From Oxytricha trifallax (taxonomy: Eukaryota; Ciliophora; Spirotrichea; Sporadotrichida; Oxytrichidae): a stretch of 64,000 nucleotides of DNA. Location of the stretch: contig ARYC01017719.1 in NCBI GenBank assembly GCA_000711775.1, forward strand, positions 1 through 64,000, given 5' to 3'. This document shows, piece by piece, positions 46,913 to 58,515 of the stretch. Positions within the stretch are counted from its first letter, which is position 1. Each line of letters starts with the position of its first letter. The notes under the pieces were generated by a model. The model made no database searches and was not told where the DNA came from. It worked only from the letters and a program-made list of their open reading frames with translations. The position numbers and the translations under genes were made by a program.

Positions 46913-48270
46913 ATAGAATTACTAAAATTTAAATGTAAACTAAGTTATATAGAATATTAAAAAAATTATTTTGTTATGTTCTATTATTATTAATAAATGC
47001 AAAGTAGAGTTTAAGAACTATTCAAGTTTGATTTATAACTTTGTATATTAGTTTAATATAATTTCATTTTAATTTATCTACGCTTATTTTATTTTTATTT
47101 AATTCTAAGAAACTTCTATTATAAAAGATTTTTCCACAAAAAATAATTAACAGATAAATAATAAGAAATTTTAATAATAAATTATAAATATATTAACATA
47201 GTGTAAAATTATAAATTTTCATACAAACATATAAAAATTTGATTATTACTGTAAATATAATTAATACTTTATTATAGGTTAGATTTAAAGCCAATCTATT
47301 TGTTAAATGGTGTATTATTAAATAGTTTGTATTAATATAAAAAATATATTCTTTATTTTAATTTGAAAATTTATGGTGTGTATACACTACTTAACTTAAT
47401 ATAAATATTTAATTAACTTGTTAAGTTTGTCAATGCTTGATGTTTTATTTATTTTCAAAAACATATATCAATTAATATATTTCTAAAATAAGGTAATTGT
47501 ATCATAAAATTAAGAGGTGAAAACCATTTTTTTAAAATTAAAAATTAATATAATTTAGTTGTTAACATTATATAAATCATATTTTACATCTGTGATTGAG
47601 TTTTATAAAAGTAAGATTTAAAATGAAATATAGTTTAAAATAGAGAAAGAAGCTTAATTAATATCCTAGTAATTGTTTAATTAGTTTTTTAATTAATTAA
47701 TAACGTTAAGTTCTATTTAAAAACTAAAATTATTTTCACTTTTCTGGAAAAATATAATCCAGCATAAGATCTTCAATGTCATTGAATTAAATATTTTGAA
47801 TATAACTGTCAATTTAGTTCAATTCATTTTCAGTATAATTTCCTTCCAATTCTTGAATTTGCATTTTTATTATGAATTAATTTAGTTGATGAGAATTACT
47901 ACATTTCTATATATCTTTAAAAATTTCATTGAGTTTTCTATCCAATTTAAATCATTTTTTATTAATAAATTTTATTGATTAATAATAATATTTATGGTCA
48001 ATTGTGTTTTTAGCATAGTAGAATAAACTGGTTTACAAGTCAGAAACTATATTAATTGTTACATTATTTTGGTTTTGAATATTATACATATCACTTATCT
48101 TAATTGTTGCACATGACATTCTTTAAATGATATAATTGAGCTATATTGAGTAACTTTATTTACATTTTATCAATATTTATTTACTTTTATTTTTTATTTC
48201 ATTTATTCTTTCATCTAACTTTTGGTATTTTTCAACGACTTATATTTATAAAGTTTTTGAATCTTACATT
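46400..48270. repeat. segmental duplication block D2, copy 1
   Basis: Subfamily B gene (+), about 800 bp of spacer and a minus-strand PEK-tail gene, in the same order and orientation as 59090-60995. The spacer also matches, for example AATTAACTTG.TAAGTT and ATGTTTTATTTATT.TC. Confidence 0.75.
47736..48269 (-). pseudogene. PEK-tail family member with one in-frame TGA
   Basis: MQDSKTLQIQVVEKYQKLDE (ATG 48267-48269), core YIIQRMSCATIKISDMYN, SLFYYAKNTIDHKYYYQSIK, INKK, TGA (47952-47954), FKLDRKLNEIFKDIQKCSNS, MQIQELEGNYTENELNQIDS, tail FNDIEDLMLDYIFPEK and TGA. Intact sister at 60464. Confidence 0.75.
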
Positions 48271-49296
48271 TAATAATTATACTGATCCTATAATAATTAA
48301 TATATAAATATTATGTTGGTAATTATTTGAATATTTAAAACTTTAATTTTCAAAATTCATTGAAATAAGCAATTAAATACAAATTTCTCGTAAAATATAT
48401 TAGAATAAATTTAGTATTTTAATATATATGATCATATATTACTTTAAGACCCAAGTTTATTTAATACGATAGCTATTACTAATTAATATTTATTTAGGTA
48501 AATTTTACAGACTATATAATAAAACGTTTTCAATTGAAATCATTTGGAAGCTATTAAGTTTTGTTTAATATAGTTTTTTTCTGATTCCTAAAATAATTAA
48601 ACTTTTATATGTATTCATATTAAATAACACCTTAAAAAAACTTATGGAATAATTTTAATTATATTTATTATTTTTAATTCTTGTGAGTAGGTAAATTACT
48701 TAAACTTATGAAGCAATAGAATAAATTAATACTTATTATTAAAAATATAAAATAGATAAAATAAGAAATAATAAGATAAATAGATTTATATAATATTGGT
48801 ATAACTTATATTGGACTTAACAGAAATTAAAAGAAATTTTGAAAGGAAAAATTAATTGGTATGCATGTACATGGGATAATTTGACTCGCAGTCCTTTAAA
48901 AAGATCTCCATCTCAAAATATAATTTAAATTTAGGAATTTTATTTATGAGTATAAGCAATCATTTCAAACAAATATTGATAACTTAAAATGGTAAAGTAA
49001 AGTTAAATTCTAAGTATAACTAACTAATACTGTAAAAATATTTAATAAACAGCGACTTCATTAATTAATTAAAAATTGAAATATGTTAATTTCATGAAAT
49101 TGAATTTACCTTTGCCATATTTTAGATATTCTGGGATTTTAATGCTAAAATTAATAAGGTTTTCATAAATTTTGACATAACTTATTTAAAGAATATTCGG
49201 AGGAAAATTTATAACTGAAACACCTTGCTTATATTATGTGTCTTACTTAATAACAGTTTTACAAATGATTTTAATAAATATAATATAATATAATAT
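48270..49296. other. A+T-rich spacer
   Basis: Nothing recognised; a slightly richer patch near 48860-48900 has no open coding pattern. Confidence 0.45.
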
Positions 49297-49485
49297 TCAA
49301 AATTAATTCAAAGATTTAAATCTATTTTTTGTTAACCTAATTAATTGATTCAATATGAGTTAAGCTTTGTATCTCTCCATCTTTTGGGTCATTTGAAATA
49401 AAATTTCTATAAAAAAATATTGATGTCCATCTTTTCCATTCAACCTATCCGTTTTAAATTTAATTATACAATAATTTAGTTTTAT
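49297..49485 (-). pseudogene. fragment resembling the middle of a PEK-tail protein
   Basis: Reads TDRLNGKDGHQYFFIEILFQ, MTQKMERYKAQLILNQLIRL and stops at TGA 49297-49299. GKDGHQYFF..ILF parallels SKDHDYYFYQRGIL of the 45507 copy. No tail or start. Confidence 0.45.
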
Positions 49486-49669
49486 ATTCTAAATTAAAAT
49501 TACTTTTAAGTTTGCGAGTAATTAGAATATGGTTAATTATTTAATTATTAACTTTCTTGTTAACTAAATAAATTTACACAAATTGCTAATATTCAATGTT
49601 TTTTCTTCCAACAATATAAAGAATGATGACACTTTTTAAATTATGTGATATAAGTTTAATTTTTAATTT

Positions 49670-50084
49670 GAATTTTTGGGGGGGAAGTTTCCTGCCCCAA
49701 AATTTTATATGCACCCAAAAAGGTAGTTTCCTGCCCCATACATAAAAATATGCAATTTTTATAATTTTCAAAGAATTTTTATCATCTATTATTATGCAGT
49801 TTTTTTTTAATTTAGCTTAAAATATCATTTCTACCTTGATAACCAATTTAAAATTTAATTAAAATTGCATTAATTATAAAAAAAACACTTATTTTAGCCT
49901 TGTCAATAATATATAATTTGATAAAGAATAATTATGTACCTTGAAAATTATATAATAATAAATGTTGTATAGTACATGGTTAAAGTTATTGAAATTGAAA
50001 TTAATTTGTTTCTATTAAATTTATTGCAAAAACATAAAATTTAATGTTGGGGGCAGGAAACTTCCCTCCCCCCCCCGAATTTTT
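49670..50084. mobile_element. 399-bp hAT-like MITE with 8-bp target duplication GAATTTTT
   Basis: GAATTTTT flanks the element (49670-49677 and 50077-50084). Termini: a G run followed by AAGTTTCCTGCCCC, and its inverse. A second internal TAGTTTCCTGCCCCATACAT follows the left end. Same duplication length as the 20173 element but different termini. Confidence 0.75.
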
Positions 50085-50240
50085 TAATTAATTTAATTGA
50101 TTGCTTCTCACTTCTCTCGATTAATACAATACAATAAAATTTCTTTATTCATAAATAAAATCCTGCATCTGCATTATTTACTTTAATTTCATGGAATTTC
50201 AAAGTGATATATAATTTATCAAGTTATCTGTGATCTTCAC

Positions 50241-50640
50241 TCATTTTGATTTCTCCTCACTGAATTTCACTGATTTAATCAGTTCTTTTATTTTTATATA
50301 TTTTCATACCAATTTATATCATTAATTCCATTCAAGTTTTTATAATAATTGTTTCAATTGTGTTTTTAGTGCTCCATTCAATATATAATTATTTCTGTAC
50401 AGTGAATAATGTATTTGACTTTATTAATTGTTTGTTCTAGGTACACTATCAATATCTTCAGAAGTAATTGTTTTACATACCATACGATAAGTCAAATAAT
50501 CGAGTTCTCTTCTATAAAGAAAATGCAACCTCTTCATATATGATTTTAGTCTTTTTTGGATGATCTCTAATCTTTGACTCAAAGTTTAATATTGTGACAA
50601 CAGTTAATTCTTTAGAATTGGTAAGTCTTACATTTAAATT
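50241..50640 (-). pseudogene. PEK-tail family member, decayed
   Basis: Reads ELTVVTILNFESKIRDHPKK, IIYEEVAFSLQKRTRLFDLS, then in a second frame RMVCKTITSEDIDSVPRTNN (excellent core), LKTQLKQLLQKLEWNQ, two TGAs, and ELIKSVKFSEEKSK with TGA 50241-50243. Confidence 0.65.
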
Positions 50641-50671
50641 ATATTATATTATCATAATTTATAAAAATTAG

Positions 50672-50975
50672 TGGGAGGAGGAAATTTCCTGCCCCTTGCA
50701 TAAATATATATTTTTTGTAATTTTTCAAAATTTATATAATCAATTACAATATAATAAATCATATTTAACTTCAAGTTATATATCATGATGTAAATTGTTA
50801 TATTTCATCAAGGTAATATATATTTTTTTAATTGAGATAACAATTTAAACAAATTTTTAATAAATGAAACGAGACTATAGATGAACATAAACCTTGAAAT
50901 TATATTAAAATGTTTTATTATGTATTTTTAAGGTAAAACATAAATTTAATATTGAAATGCAACTTCCATAGGGCG
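50672..50975. mobile_element. degenerate second copy of the G-run MITE
   Basis: GGAGGAGGAAATTTCCTGCCCC at the left and AAACATAAATTTAATATTG..AACTTCC at the right mirror the 49678-50076 element. No clean duplication remains. Confidence 0.5.
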
Positions 50976-51058
50976 CGAATTCTAGAGATAGAGAAACTGT
51001 ACAGAAGAAGAAAACTTCATCTCTAAAAGTTTTCTTATACCTATATATGTAAAAATTT

Positions 51059-51450
51059 AATATTTAGATTTAGTTAATTAGTTAAGTTATAAGGAAATTA
51101 ATTTTATGGGGAAATAATACTGAAGGTAGTCTTCCTTTCGACCTCTCTCAGGAAGCATCAGGTGTGGTCACCACCAAACTCGGCCATAGTCCAAACACAT
51201 GTCCTTTCTTCGATGTAGCCACTCCAGATTTCCAAGCCGGGTCATTTGCTGCCATTTAACCTCATACCAGCTCTGGACGAGTGTTCCGTGCATTTTATCT
51301 GGTAAATATACCACAGAACCTTGGGATATTCCGTTTTTTTACCAGATACAAATATCAGAGAACCCTGGGTTTCGAACCATCTACCCCATCAGAATTAGTC
51401 TGTCGACCAACCGTCTGGACAATAGGTCTGAAACTGAATATTTAGATTTA
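51059..51450 (-). mobile_element. tRNA-derived SINE with 14-bp target duplication
   Basis: AATATTTAGATTTA occurs at 51059-51072 and 51437-51450. Between them lies a G+C-richer 364-bp insert. Read on the minus strand it begins with a tRNA-like head: GGTTGGTCGACAGAC (A-box/D-arm side), anticodon-arm-like CAGACTAATTCTG, and TGGTTCGAAACCC (an excellent B box). It then has a unique body and an A+T-rich 3' end. Inside, TATCTGGTAAA and its inverse form a hairpin. The layout fits a Pol III retroposon. Confidence 0.7.
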
Positions 51451-51484
51451 TTAAAACTCCATGTATTTTTTAAGATTTAAAATA

Positions 51485-51707
51485 GGGGGGTATTTATAAA
51501 TAATCAAGAATTTAATTATTATAGGCAAGAATCAATTAAAATTAGCTTAAAAATAAATATACACACCCTGATTGGTTGAATTTATATGGTAAATTATATG
51601 AGACAATAGATTTAATAATTGTACTAATCTTTAAAATAATACGCTATTAATAATTAAATTCTTGATTATTTATAAATACCCCCTTATCTCAATTCTTAAA
51701 AAATTCA
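51485..51707. mobile_element. MITE-like foldback, family F1, second copy
   Basis: AGGGGGGTATTTATAAATAATCAAG... pairs with its inverse ending ATAAATACCCCCT. The internal ACACACCCTGATTG and GACAATAG are shared with the 23263-23531 element, although the termini differ. Confidence 0.7.
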
Positions 51708-51920
51708 TGTGGTTTTATTATAAATATTATTTATTTATAAAACATTAATATTTCGTCATTTCAAAATATAAAAAATTCTTAATTTTAAGTTAAAAGAAAA
51801 AAAATATTATTCCTCATTATCTATTATTATATAAATTAAAAAATTGTTATAATAGAGAATATTATTTTTAGATAATTTTAATTTCTAAATGTAAATTAAA
51901 ATAAACTTTTTAATTATTTT

Positions 51921-52439
51921 TCATTTTTCTGGGAAGATAAAGAGTAAAATTAAATCTTCAACTTCTCTTAATTGAAATGGTTTCATTGTATTCTCAATAA
52001 AATTCAATTCAATTTGAGCACTGTTTATTTGGAATGATTGAAGCATCTTAATTTATTCTATATCTCCTATTTATTAATTATCTTTGCAATCCTATATTTT
52101 CTTGTCTAAGAATAAAACTGATTTTTTCAATTAATTGTATTTTTCCAAAATATCTCTTTAGTATAAATAAAATTCATGTTCTTTTGATTTGAAGTAATTA
52201 CTTCCATGTTGAATAACGAATCTTCAAAAATTTGACAGTAAATTAAATTAACATGTCATAAATTCTCCTTTCACATTAGTTCATTTTATAGTTTAGCACT
52301 TCATATTTTATACAATATTACAGATCTAAATGATGTAGAGAAAATGAAGTTTAATATCTAATTGTTAAGATTTATGTTTTATTTATTTTAGAATTAAAGG
52401 CAAGTTATTAATATCTTAAACATTTTGATTTGTAATCAT
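51921..52439 (-). pseudogene. PEK-tail family member with two in-frame TGAs
   Basis: MITNQNVQDINNLPLILKQI (ATG 52437-52439), DIKLHFLYIIQICNIVQNMK then CQTIK, TGA (52281-52283), TNVKGEF, a second TGA (52224-52226), SKEHEFYLYQRDILEKYNQL, QQIGDIEQIKMLQSFQINSA, tail REVEDLILLFIFPEK and TGA (51921-51923). The first TGA is shared with 45507. Confidence 0.75.
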
Positions 52440-52639
52440 TTTTGTTTTACTTATTTAATGATTATAATTAATAATTAATAATTAATATCATTGTATTAAT
52501 GCCATACAATAGAAAATAAATATTTAAACCTAATTTTTGTATTATAACTTAAAAGTTATATGTTAAAATTACTGGAATAATAAATTTCTTAGAAAAATAT
52601 TAATTAATTAATTTATATTTAAATTTAGAGAGATTGTAA

Positions 52640-52810
52640 AAATCTCGCATAGGAGAGTATGTCATTTAAAGAGGCAAGGCAAGACTTTAATTTGAACAAG
52701 ATATACTCAATAGAATGCACTTGAATAAAATCGGTCAAAGAAGCTTATTAAAGAAAATTTAAAACAAAAACATCGACATAGCTAATTAGTAAAGCAACTA
52801 ATAATTATCA
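52640..52810 (+). pseudogene. remnant of the subfamily B N-terminus
   Basis: TCATTTAAAGAGGCAAGGCA and the following 150 bases match 46230-46400, but stops and indels destroy the frame, and no downstream half follows. Confidence 0.6.
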
Positions 52811-53059
52811 TTATTAATAATGAATTTTAATAATCTAATAATATCTTAAGTTTACCTTATAATTCGCTATTCAAAGCCATCATGATGTTTGGATATTTAT
52901 TTTTACCCAAGAATTATTAGTTGTTGAGATATTCGTTTTATTAATTAATATATAATAATTATGTTCAAATTATATTAATTATTATATTAATAATCTAAGT
53001 AATCAATATATTCAGTTGCAGTTAAGAAGTTTATCGCTTTCTTCTGCATGTTGAGTGTT

Positions 53060-53451
53060 TTTTTAGTATATATTAAGCATTTTAATTTGAATTCTATATG
53101 TAACTAAATTTCAAAATTTAGTTACATACACTTTAAATATAGTCTAATTAAGGATTCAAACACAGATAGAATATACTTAAATCTAGATAGAATTAGTAAA
53201 TTTTAAATAGAATTCTTAGTACTCTAAGAACAATGTTCTAAATATTAATTAGTAGATGATAAATTATTATATATGAACTATTAGAGTGCTTAACAATGTT
53301 CTTTTGTAATCACATAAATCTTAATAGAATTGTCAAAATTTTAAGTATCTTTGACTATTTAATTATGCATTATGACTTTTGAGTGTAACTAAATTTGTAA
53401 ATTTGATTACACATGTAAATTAAATTAAAATGTTAAATATATATTAAAATA
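53060..53451. mobile_element. foldback element, about 390 bp, with about 50-bp inverted repeats
   Basis: TTTAGTATATATTAAGCATT...GTAACTAAATTT at the left pairs imperfectly with the inverse at about 53400-53451. Just inside the left arm a perfect hairpin GTAACTAAATTT-CA-AAATTTAGTTAC (53100-53125) stands out, and a near copy occurs at 53384-53410. Confidence 0.6.
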
Positions 53452-54360
53452 GCTTAAGAATCAACATGGAGTGTAACTAAATTTTATAAAAATTATTGGA
53501 TACATAGAATCTATGATATTTTTGCATTTAAATAAAATAATTTCAAAAAATATTAACCATTATTTTTAGCTTTTTAGTATAAATTTACATTATTAATCAG
53601 GGAAATATCTTGAGAATAAAAATCTTTAGAATAAAATTGCATAAATTATTACATTATTTCCATAATTATAATTATAAAATAGGGATTAAAATACCATTCT
53701 ATACTTTTTTAAAGTTTATTCTATAAAATTATAATCAATAAAATTTCTACTTATCAGGTTAATTTATACTAATTATTTTAAATAGTTTTTTTGAAATACC
53801 TACTAAAACTTATTTCAATTTTAATGATTATAAATAAATTTTAATAATCAAAAATTGTAAACTTGAATCAAAATCAAAGTTATAAAAACCATTCTAAATA
53901 AAAGTTGCACAAAAAATGAAGAAGATCATTCAAAATATATTAATATTATTTTTTTGTACTCAATATATGTTGTAATTCAAATACTAAAATAAATAATAAT
54001 ATTATTATTTAAAAATATTCATTTTTTAGGATTATAAATTTTCATATATTTATTTATAAAATGTATTTTTAAATTTAAATCGACTATTATTATATTATAT
54101 AATAATATTTATTTTAGATTAATAGTGATTAAAGCACACACTGCTTTTATTTAATATTTTATTAATTTATGGAGGATTCCAGGAAACAATTGATATTTTA
54201 GAAAATACATTATTAAAAAATTCAAGCATCTTTTGATTTTTAAGAATTGATGCTGGTTCATAAATCAAATAAATTAAAATAAAAATTATAATAAGAAAAA
54301 AATGAATTTAAAAGATTATGTCTTGAAAATAGTGACGATTAATTAAATTTTTAATTTAGA
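53452..54360. other. A+T-rich spacer
   Basis: Nothing firm. At 54019-54021 a minus-strand MKIYNPKK and TGA could be a last trace of a family tail. Confidence 0.4.
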
Positions 54361-54661
54361 ATGTCTGTTTAAAATGCTTTTATAAATTATTAGCAGTAGT
54401 CCAATTAATTAGATATAGATGTTAATAATTTAATGTATGTTTCAAATAGAACTACGTTTAATTGAAAATAAATTGAAAGATGCGCAGAATGTAGAAGAAT
54501 TTGAATTGTAAGTTCAAATTTTAGAGTAATTTCTTTTAGATTATTAAAAATAATTGCAAGTTTAATTTGAAAAATACAGTGAAAGACTAAAATAACTTTA
54601 TTAAATATAATATGATGCATTTAATGAAATAACAAATCAATTTATCTTCCCTGTGAAGTGA
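54361..54661 (+). pseudogene. PEK-tail relative (subfamily C), frameshifted
   Basis: First frame MSVQNAFINYQQQSNQLDID (ATG 54361). Second frame IELRLIENKLKDAQNVEEFE, LQVQILEQFLLDYQKQLQVQ, FEKYSERLKQLYQIQYDAFN, tail EITNQFIFPVK and TGA (54659-54661). Shares IENKL..AQ...EEF..QV.IL with 58185. Confidence 0.6.
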
Positions 54662-55322
54662 AAAAAATATAATTAAAATATAGAAAATCAGCTAAAATTT
54701 GAAATTTCATCACAACTTTTTAAATTAAGAATTTAAAATTTAATGAACTCTGCAAAATTGAAATTATATAATTATTATGTTTTTAAAGTAAAAAATATTT
54801 CTCATCAATTCTTATAAGCATTATTTTTTTTCTCACAATTTTAACAAAATTAATCTTAGTTATGTACATTTTTTTGCTATCTAAAAATCTCATATTAAAT
54901 CATTTAACTTTTATTATTTTTGTATATTCTTGTAGGATTTGATTGAAATTTTTTTATTAATCCCTTTATTTAAAATTCACTTTTTATTACTAGTCAATAT
55001 TTCAGTATAAACAGTACAGTTTTTTTGTTTTTTTTTTTATCAGAATTGATTATTTAAACCTTCTTTATCAATTTATAATATTTACGGACAAAAAACATTG
55101 TATTTTATAAATATTACGAAGATATATTTCAAAATTTAAATTATTAAAAAATTGTTTAATCTTTTAAATACTCTCTTAATATAATAGATATAAGCATATA
55201 TAATTTAAATCATAAAAATAAAATAAATTTTTAATAACTTTTGTTCATTGAATAATTAAAAGTTTTTAGTTTATGTAAATTATTATATAATATTAAGATT
55301 AATTTATTTTACTTAAAACTGC

Positions 55323-55857
55323 TCATTTTTCTGGATTAATAAAAAGCAATATAATATCTTCCATTTTGATTAAAATTAAATGGTTTGATTTGACTTTCAA
55401 TTAAATCCAATTCTATCTCAGAGCTTTTTGCTTTAAGCTCTTGAAGATTTATGAACAATTTTAAATTTTCAGGTTAGTCAGTATGTTTGTATTTTTAGAT
55501 TGAATCTTTATGATAAATTTACAAAGTCTTAATCACTTTTTCATTTTGTTCTAGAATCCTTTTAAAATTTTAAAAAAGTTTATAATCAATTAACTCCCTT
55601 TATCCAAAGTTTAATGCAAAAAACTCATTATGATACCACAGCATCTTTAATTATCTTCTCTTATGAGGGTCTTCCACATCTTACAATTTTTTTGTCTTGC
55701 ATGTCATATTTTGTGTAATGTAGATAAGTTAGTATGTATAAAGGAAATCCAATTTTCTAGTTATTCTTCTATTTTTTTCTATAATTTTTTAATTTGTGTC
55801 AACAAGTTTATTTTCCAAAACCCCTTAATTATATTATGTCTAATTTAATTCTTCCAT
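55323..55857 (-). pseudogene. PEK-tail family member, one frameshift near the tail
   Basis: MEELNQTQYNQGVLENKLVD (ATG 55855-55857), KLDFLYTYQLIYITQNMTCK then TKKLQDVED (core), RELIDYKLFQNFKRILEQNE, LKLFINLQELKAKSSEIELD, LIESQIKPFNFNQ. A frame change near 55370 gives KMEDIILLFINPEK and TGA (55323-55325). All other parts are open. Confidence 0.75.
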
Positions 55858-56519
55858 TTTATTATTTATAATAATTATAATTCTTTTTATAATGCATTGA
55901 CCCTCATTTTTAAATATTTAAATCCAAATTATAATTTCTGTTAGATAATTAGTTTCGTTAATTTATATTTTTATAAAACTAGAAATTAAAATTTTTTTAA
56001 TAAAATATGTTATTAATAAATAGACGAATACAAATTTATGGTTTTTATTTAAATTTTATCTGTATTTAGCAAGCTTATTTAAAAAATAATTATAAATCTT
56101 TTTTAAGATAGAATTCTTGAAATAAAAAATAAATTTTTACTTTTTTCATTCATGTAAACTAAAAAATTATTGTATATTTAAATTGCTTATTATCATAATG
56201 CATTTAATTAGAAATATAAAAATTATCTTAAATATGATAAATAATTTTTAGATCAATAATATTTATTTAATTAATAATAATTTTATTGTTTTTATCCATA
56301 TATATATATTTATTTGTGTCTCAAAATATATATAATATTAATTCTTAATTAAAAATAAAATTAATATTAAATTATATTAATACTGTCAATTCTTGAGATT
56401 ACAAAAAAATGAGAGGTTCTGTAATAAAAAAAGTTTTCTAGAAAATACTTAATTAAAGATATTTAATTTTAAAAAGTACAAATGAATTAAAGTATGTTTT
56501 TGAATAAAATTAATTCGAA

Positions 56520-56910
56520 ATGTTAATGCTTTAAGAAATATTTGATTTCAAAGAACAATTCATAAAATTTAAATTTTGAAGCTTGTAAATTAAAGTGAGA
56601 ATTTATATCAATCATAGATAAAACATATGAGAATTATTATGAGAATATTCATATATTTGGCTAGCAAGTACATACATTTATTTATGATTCAGAAATTTCA
56701 CTAAGCATTATTGAAAATAAATTATTAAAAGCCTTGAATGAGCAAGAATTTTATTATTATGCATCAGTATTAGAATTATATTTATATAAATTTCAAAAAC
56801 ATCTCAGGATACATTAGGAGAGATAGAGGGAAAGATTAAAATTGCTCTACTTAATAGTGTAAATTTCTTTTGAAAAAATGGTCCAAGATTACATAAATCC
56901 AGAGAAATGA
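56520..56910 (+). pseudogene. PEK-tail relative (subfamily C), broken N-terminus
   Basis: MLMLQEIFDFKEQFIKFK (ATG 56520), frame change and TGA (56597-56599), then YENYYENIHIFGQQVHTFIY, DSEISLSIIENKLLKALNEQ, FEKMVQDYINPEK and TGA (56908-56910). YDSE(I/V)S..IIENKL is common to this subfamily. Confidence 0.6.
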
Positions 56911-57324
56911 GGAGTTATAATAAAATAAATATATTAAGTAATTGAAATTTGAAACAAAATGATAGGATATTAGATATTGAAAAATATTTAAGAAGTAAAT
57001 TGAGAATTAGATTTCAGCTCCATTATAAAATTAACAATAAATTTGCTCAAAAAAGGCTTTTGTAAAATATTTATTTAACTTTAAACTTTTTCAACTTCAT
57101 TCCTTCTTTTTCTTGAATTATGAAAATATTTAAAACTTTATTCCTTCTAATATTTGCCTGTCATTATTTATTTTTTTCGACTATATAAGTGCAAAATATT
57201 ATAAAAATTTTCAAATCATTCATTTTTATAAGTGCATTATATTCTCATAAGTAGTCAAAAGTGATAAATTTAAAAATAATTATTTATTTAAAACTATAAT
57301 ATATCATATTCATTATAAAATTAT

Positions 57325-57452
57325 TCATTTTTGTGGTAGTAATTCTATATATATTATTGATAATTTATAAGTTTCATAATACTTAAGTATATCATCTCTT
57401 ATTATAAAAATGATTTTCAAATATTTATTCAAATATAATTAAAAAAATACTC
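57325..57452 (-). pseudogene. PEK-tail remnant (P-Q-K tail)
   Basis: Only the last part is legible: RDDILKYYETYKLSIIYIEL then LPQK and TGA (57325-57327). Same P-Q-K ending as the 22462 copy. Confidence 0.4.
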
Positions 57453-57550
57453 AAAAACTTTTTAATTAAATATTTTTTACTTATTAACTTAAAACAATAT
57501 TAATAATAAATAAATCAAATAAATATAAATATAAGTAAAATGATAAGTGA

Positions 57551-57830
57551 GTTTTAAATAAAGAAAATTTTGATAAAATATAAAAGTAAAGACCTGTAAT
57601 TAATTGGACTAATAATAAATTAAGTTTGTCTAAAGAATCAGAACAATTAAAAATTGAAATTTCTACTGCTCTACATAATTTTTACAATTAATTCTTAAAA
57701 TCTGATATATACAGATCAAGATTTAAATTAGAATTTAGAGCAACTATCAAAAACACATATGAGAATAATGGGAAGAGTGTCTTATCCAGACTTATTATAA
57801 ATATAAATTTAAGCAGAGTTCCTATTAAGT
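57551..57830 (+). CDS. unrecognised coding-like segment
   Basis: Reads INWTNNKLSLSKESEQLKIE, ISTALHNFYNQFLKSDIYRS, RFKLEFRATIKNTYENNGKS, VLSRLIININLSRVPIKQ. Good codon character after the TGA at 57548-57550, no start and no defined end. Could be an MDS. Confidence 0.4.
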
Positions 57831-58184
57831 AAACTTTTTAATTTTCTAAATAAATTTCTTTTTATAAGTTATTCTTTCTCTCTTATGTAATAAATTTTAA
57901 CGATTTAAGTTTGAAGATATAAGCATAAATTTATTAAAACTTTAGAGATATTTTATCTTAAATCATTAGTTCTTTATTTGCTAAAATATAGGTAAATTGA
58001 CTTTTTTAAGATTACAATATAAATTTATCTATAATTTTCAGAATAATATACTAAACATCAATTTTCCTATAATTATTTTGAAATGGTAAGGAAATTATTA
58101 TATATCACTTAAACTAAAAAAACAAAAAAAATAGATTTATAAATAACTTTCATTATGAAATATTAAATATAAAATTTACTAGCC

Positions 58185-58515
58185 ATGTAAGTTCTTTCGA
58201 GCCAGAAAATTGCCTCCCCAAAGAATTATAATGAAAAGATTAATTAAGAAGGCTTGCAAGCATACACCTTTATATATGATTCTGAAGTTTCAATTTGAAT
58301 AATTGAAAATAAATTAAGAGAGGCTTAAAGTAATCATAATTCAGAAGAATTTGTAAATCAAGTTACGATATTATAATTATAAATTTATAAGTTTAAAAAG
58401 TAATTTAGCATATTTTAGGATTGTTACAGTAAAAGAATGGTGTAACTTTATTAGATGTAATAATGTGCAATTAATGAAATCGAATTAGATTATATATATA
58501 TATCCGGAGAAATGA
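58185..58515 (+). pseudogene. PEK-tail relative (subfamily C), TGA and microsatellite frameshift
   Basis: MQVLSSQKIASPKNYNEKIN (ATG 58185), LQAYTFIYDSEVSI, TGA, IIENKLREAQSNHNSEEFVN, SKRMVQLYQMQQCAINEIEL, DYIY. An AT run of 13 bases then puts the final P-E-K and TGA (58513-58515) one base out of frame. Confidence 0.65.

Larger units (their letters stand above)
51905..52810. repeat. segmental duplication block D1, copy 2
   Basis: Duplicate of 45490-46395, containing the member at 51921 and the truncated + remnant at 52640. Confidence 0.75.

Noticed and set aside
51121..51240. Hsp70-like reading (LPFDLSQEASGVVTTKLG) on the plus strand
   Set aside because: Weak, short similarity inside an insert better explained as a minus-strand tRNA-derived SINE with a 14-bp duplication.
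55663..55848. Plus-strand 61-codon ORF with Cys/Phe-rich product
   Set aside because: Shadow of the minus-strand PEK-tail member at 55323-55857.
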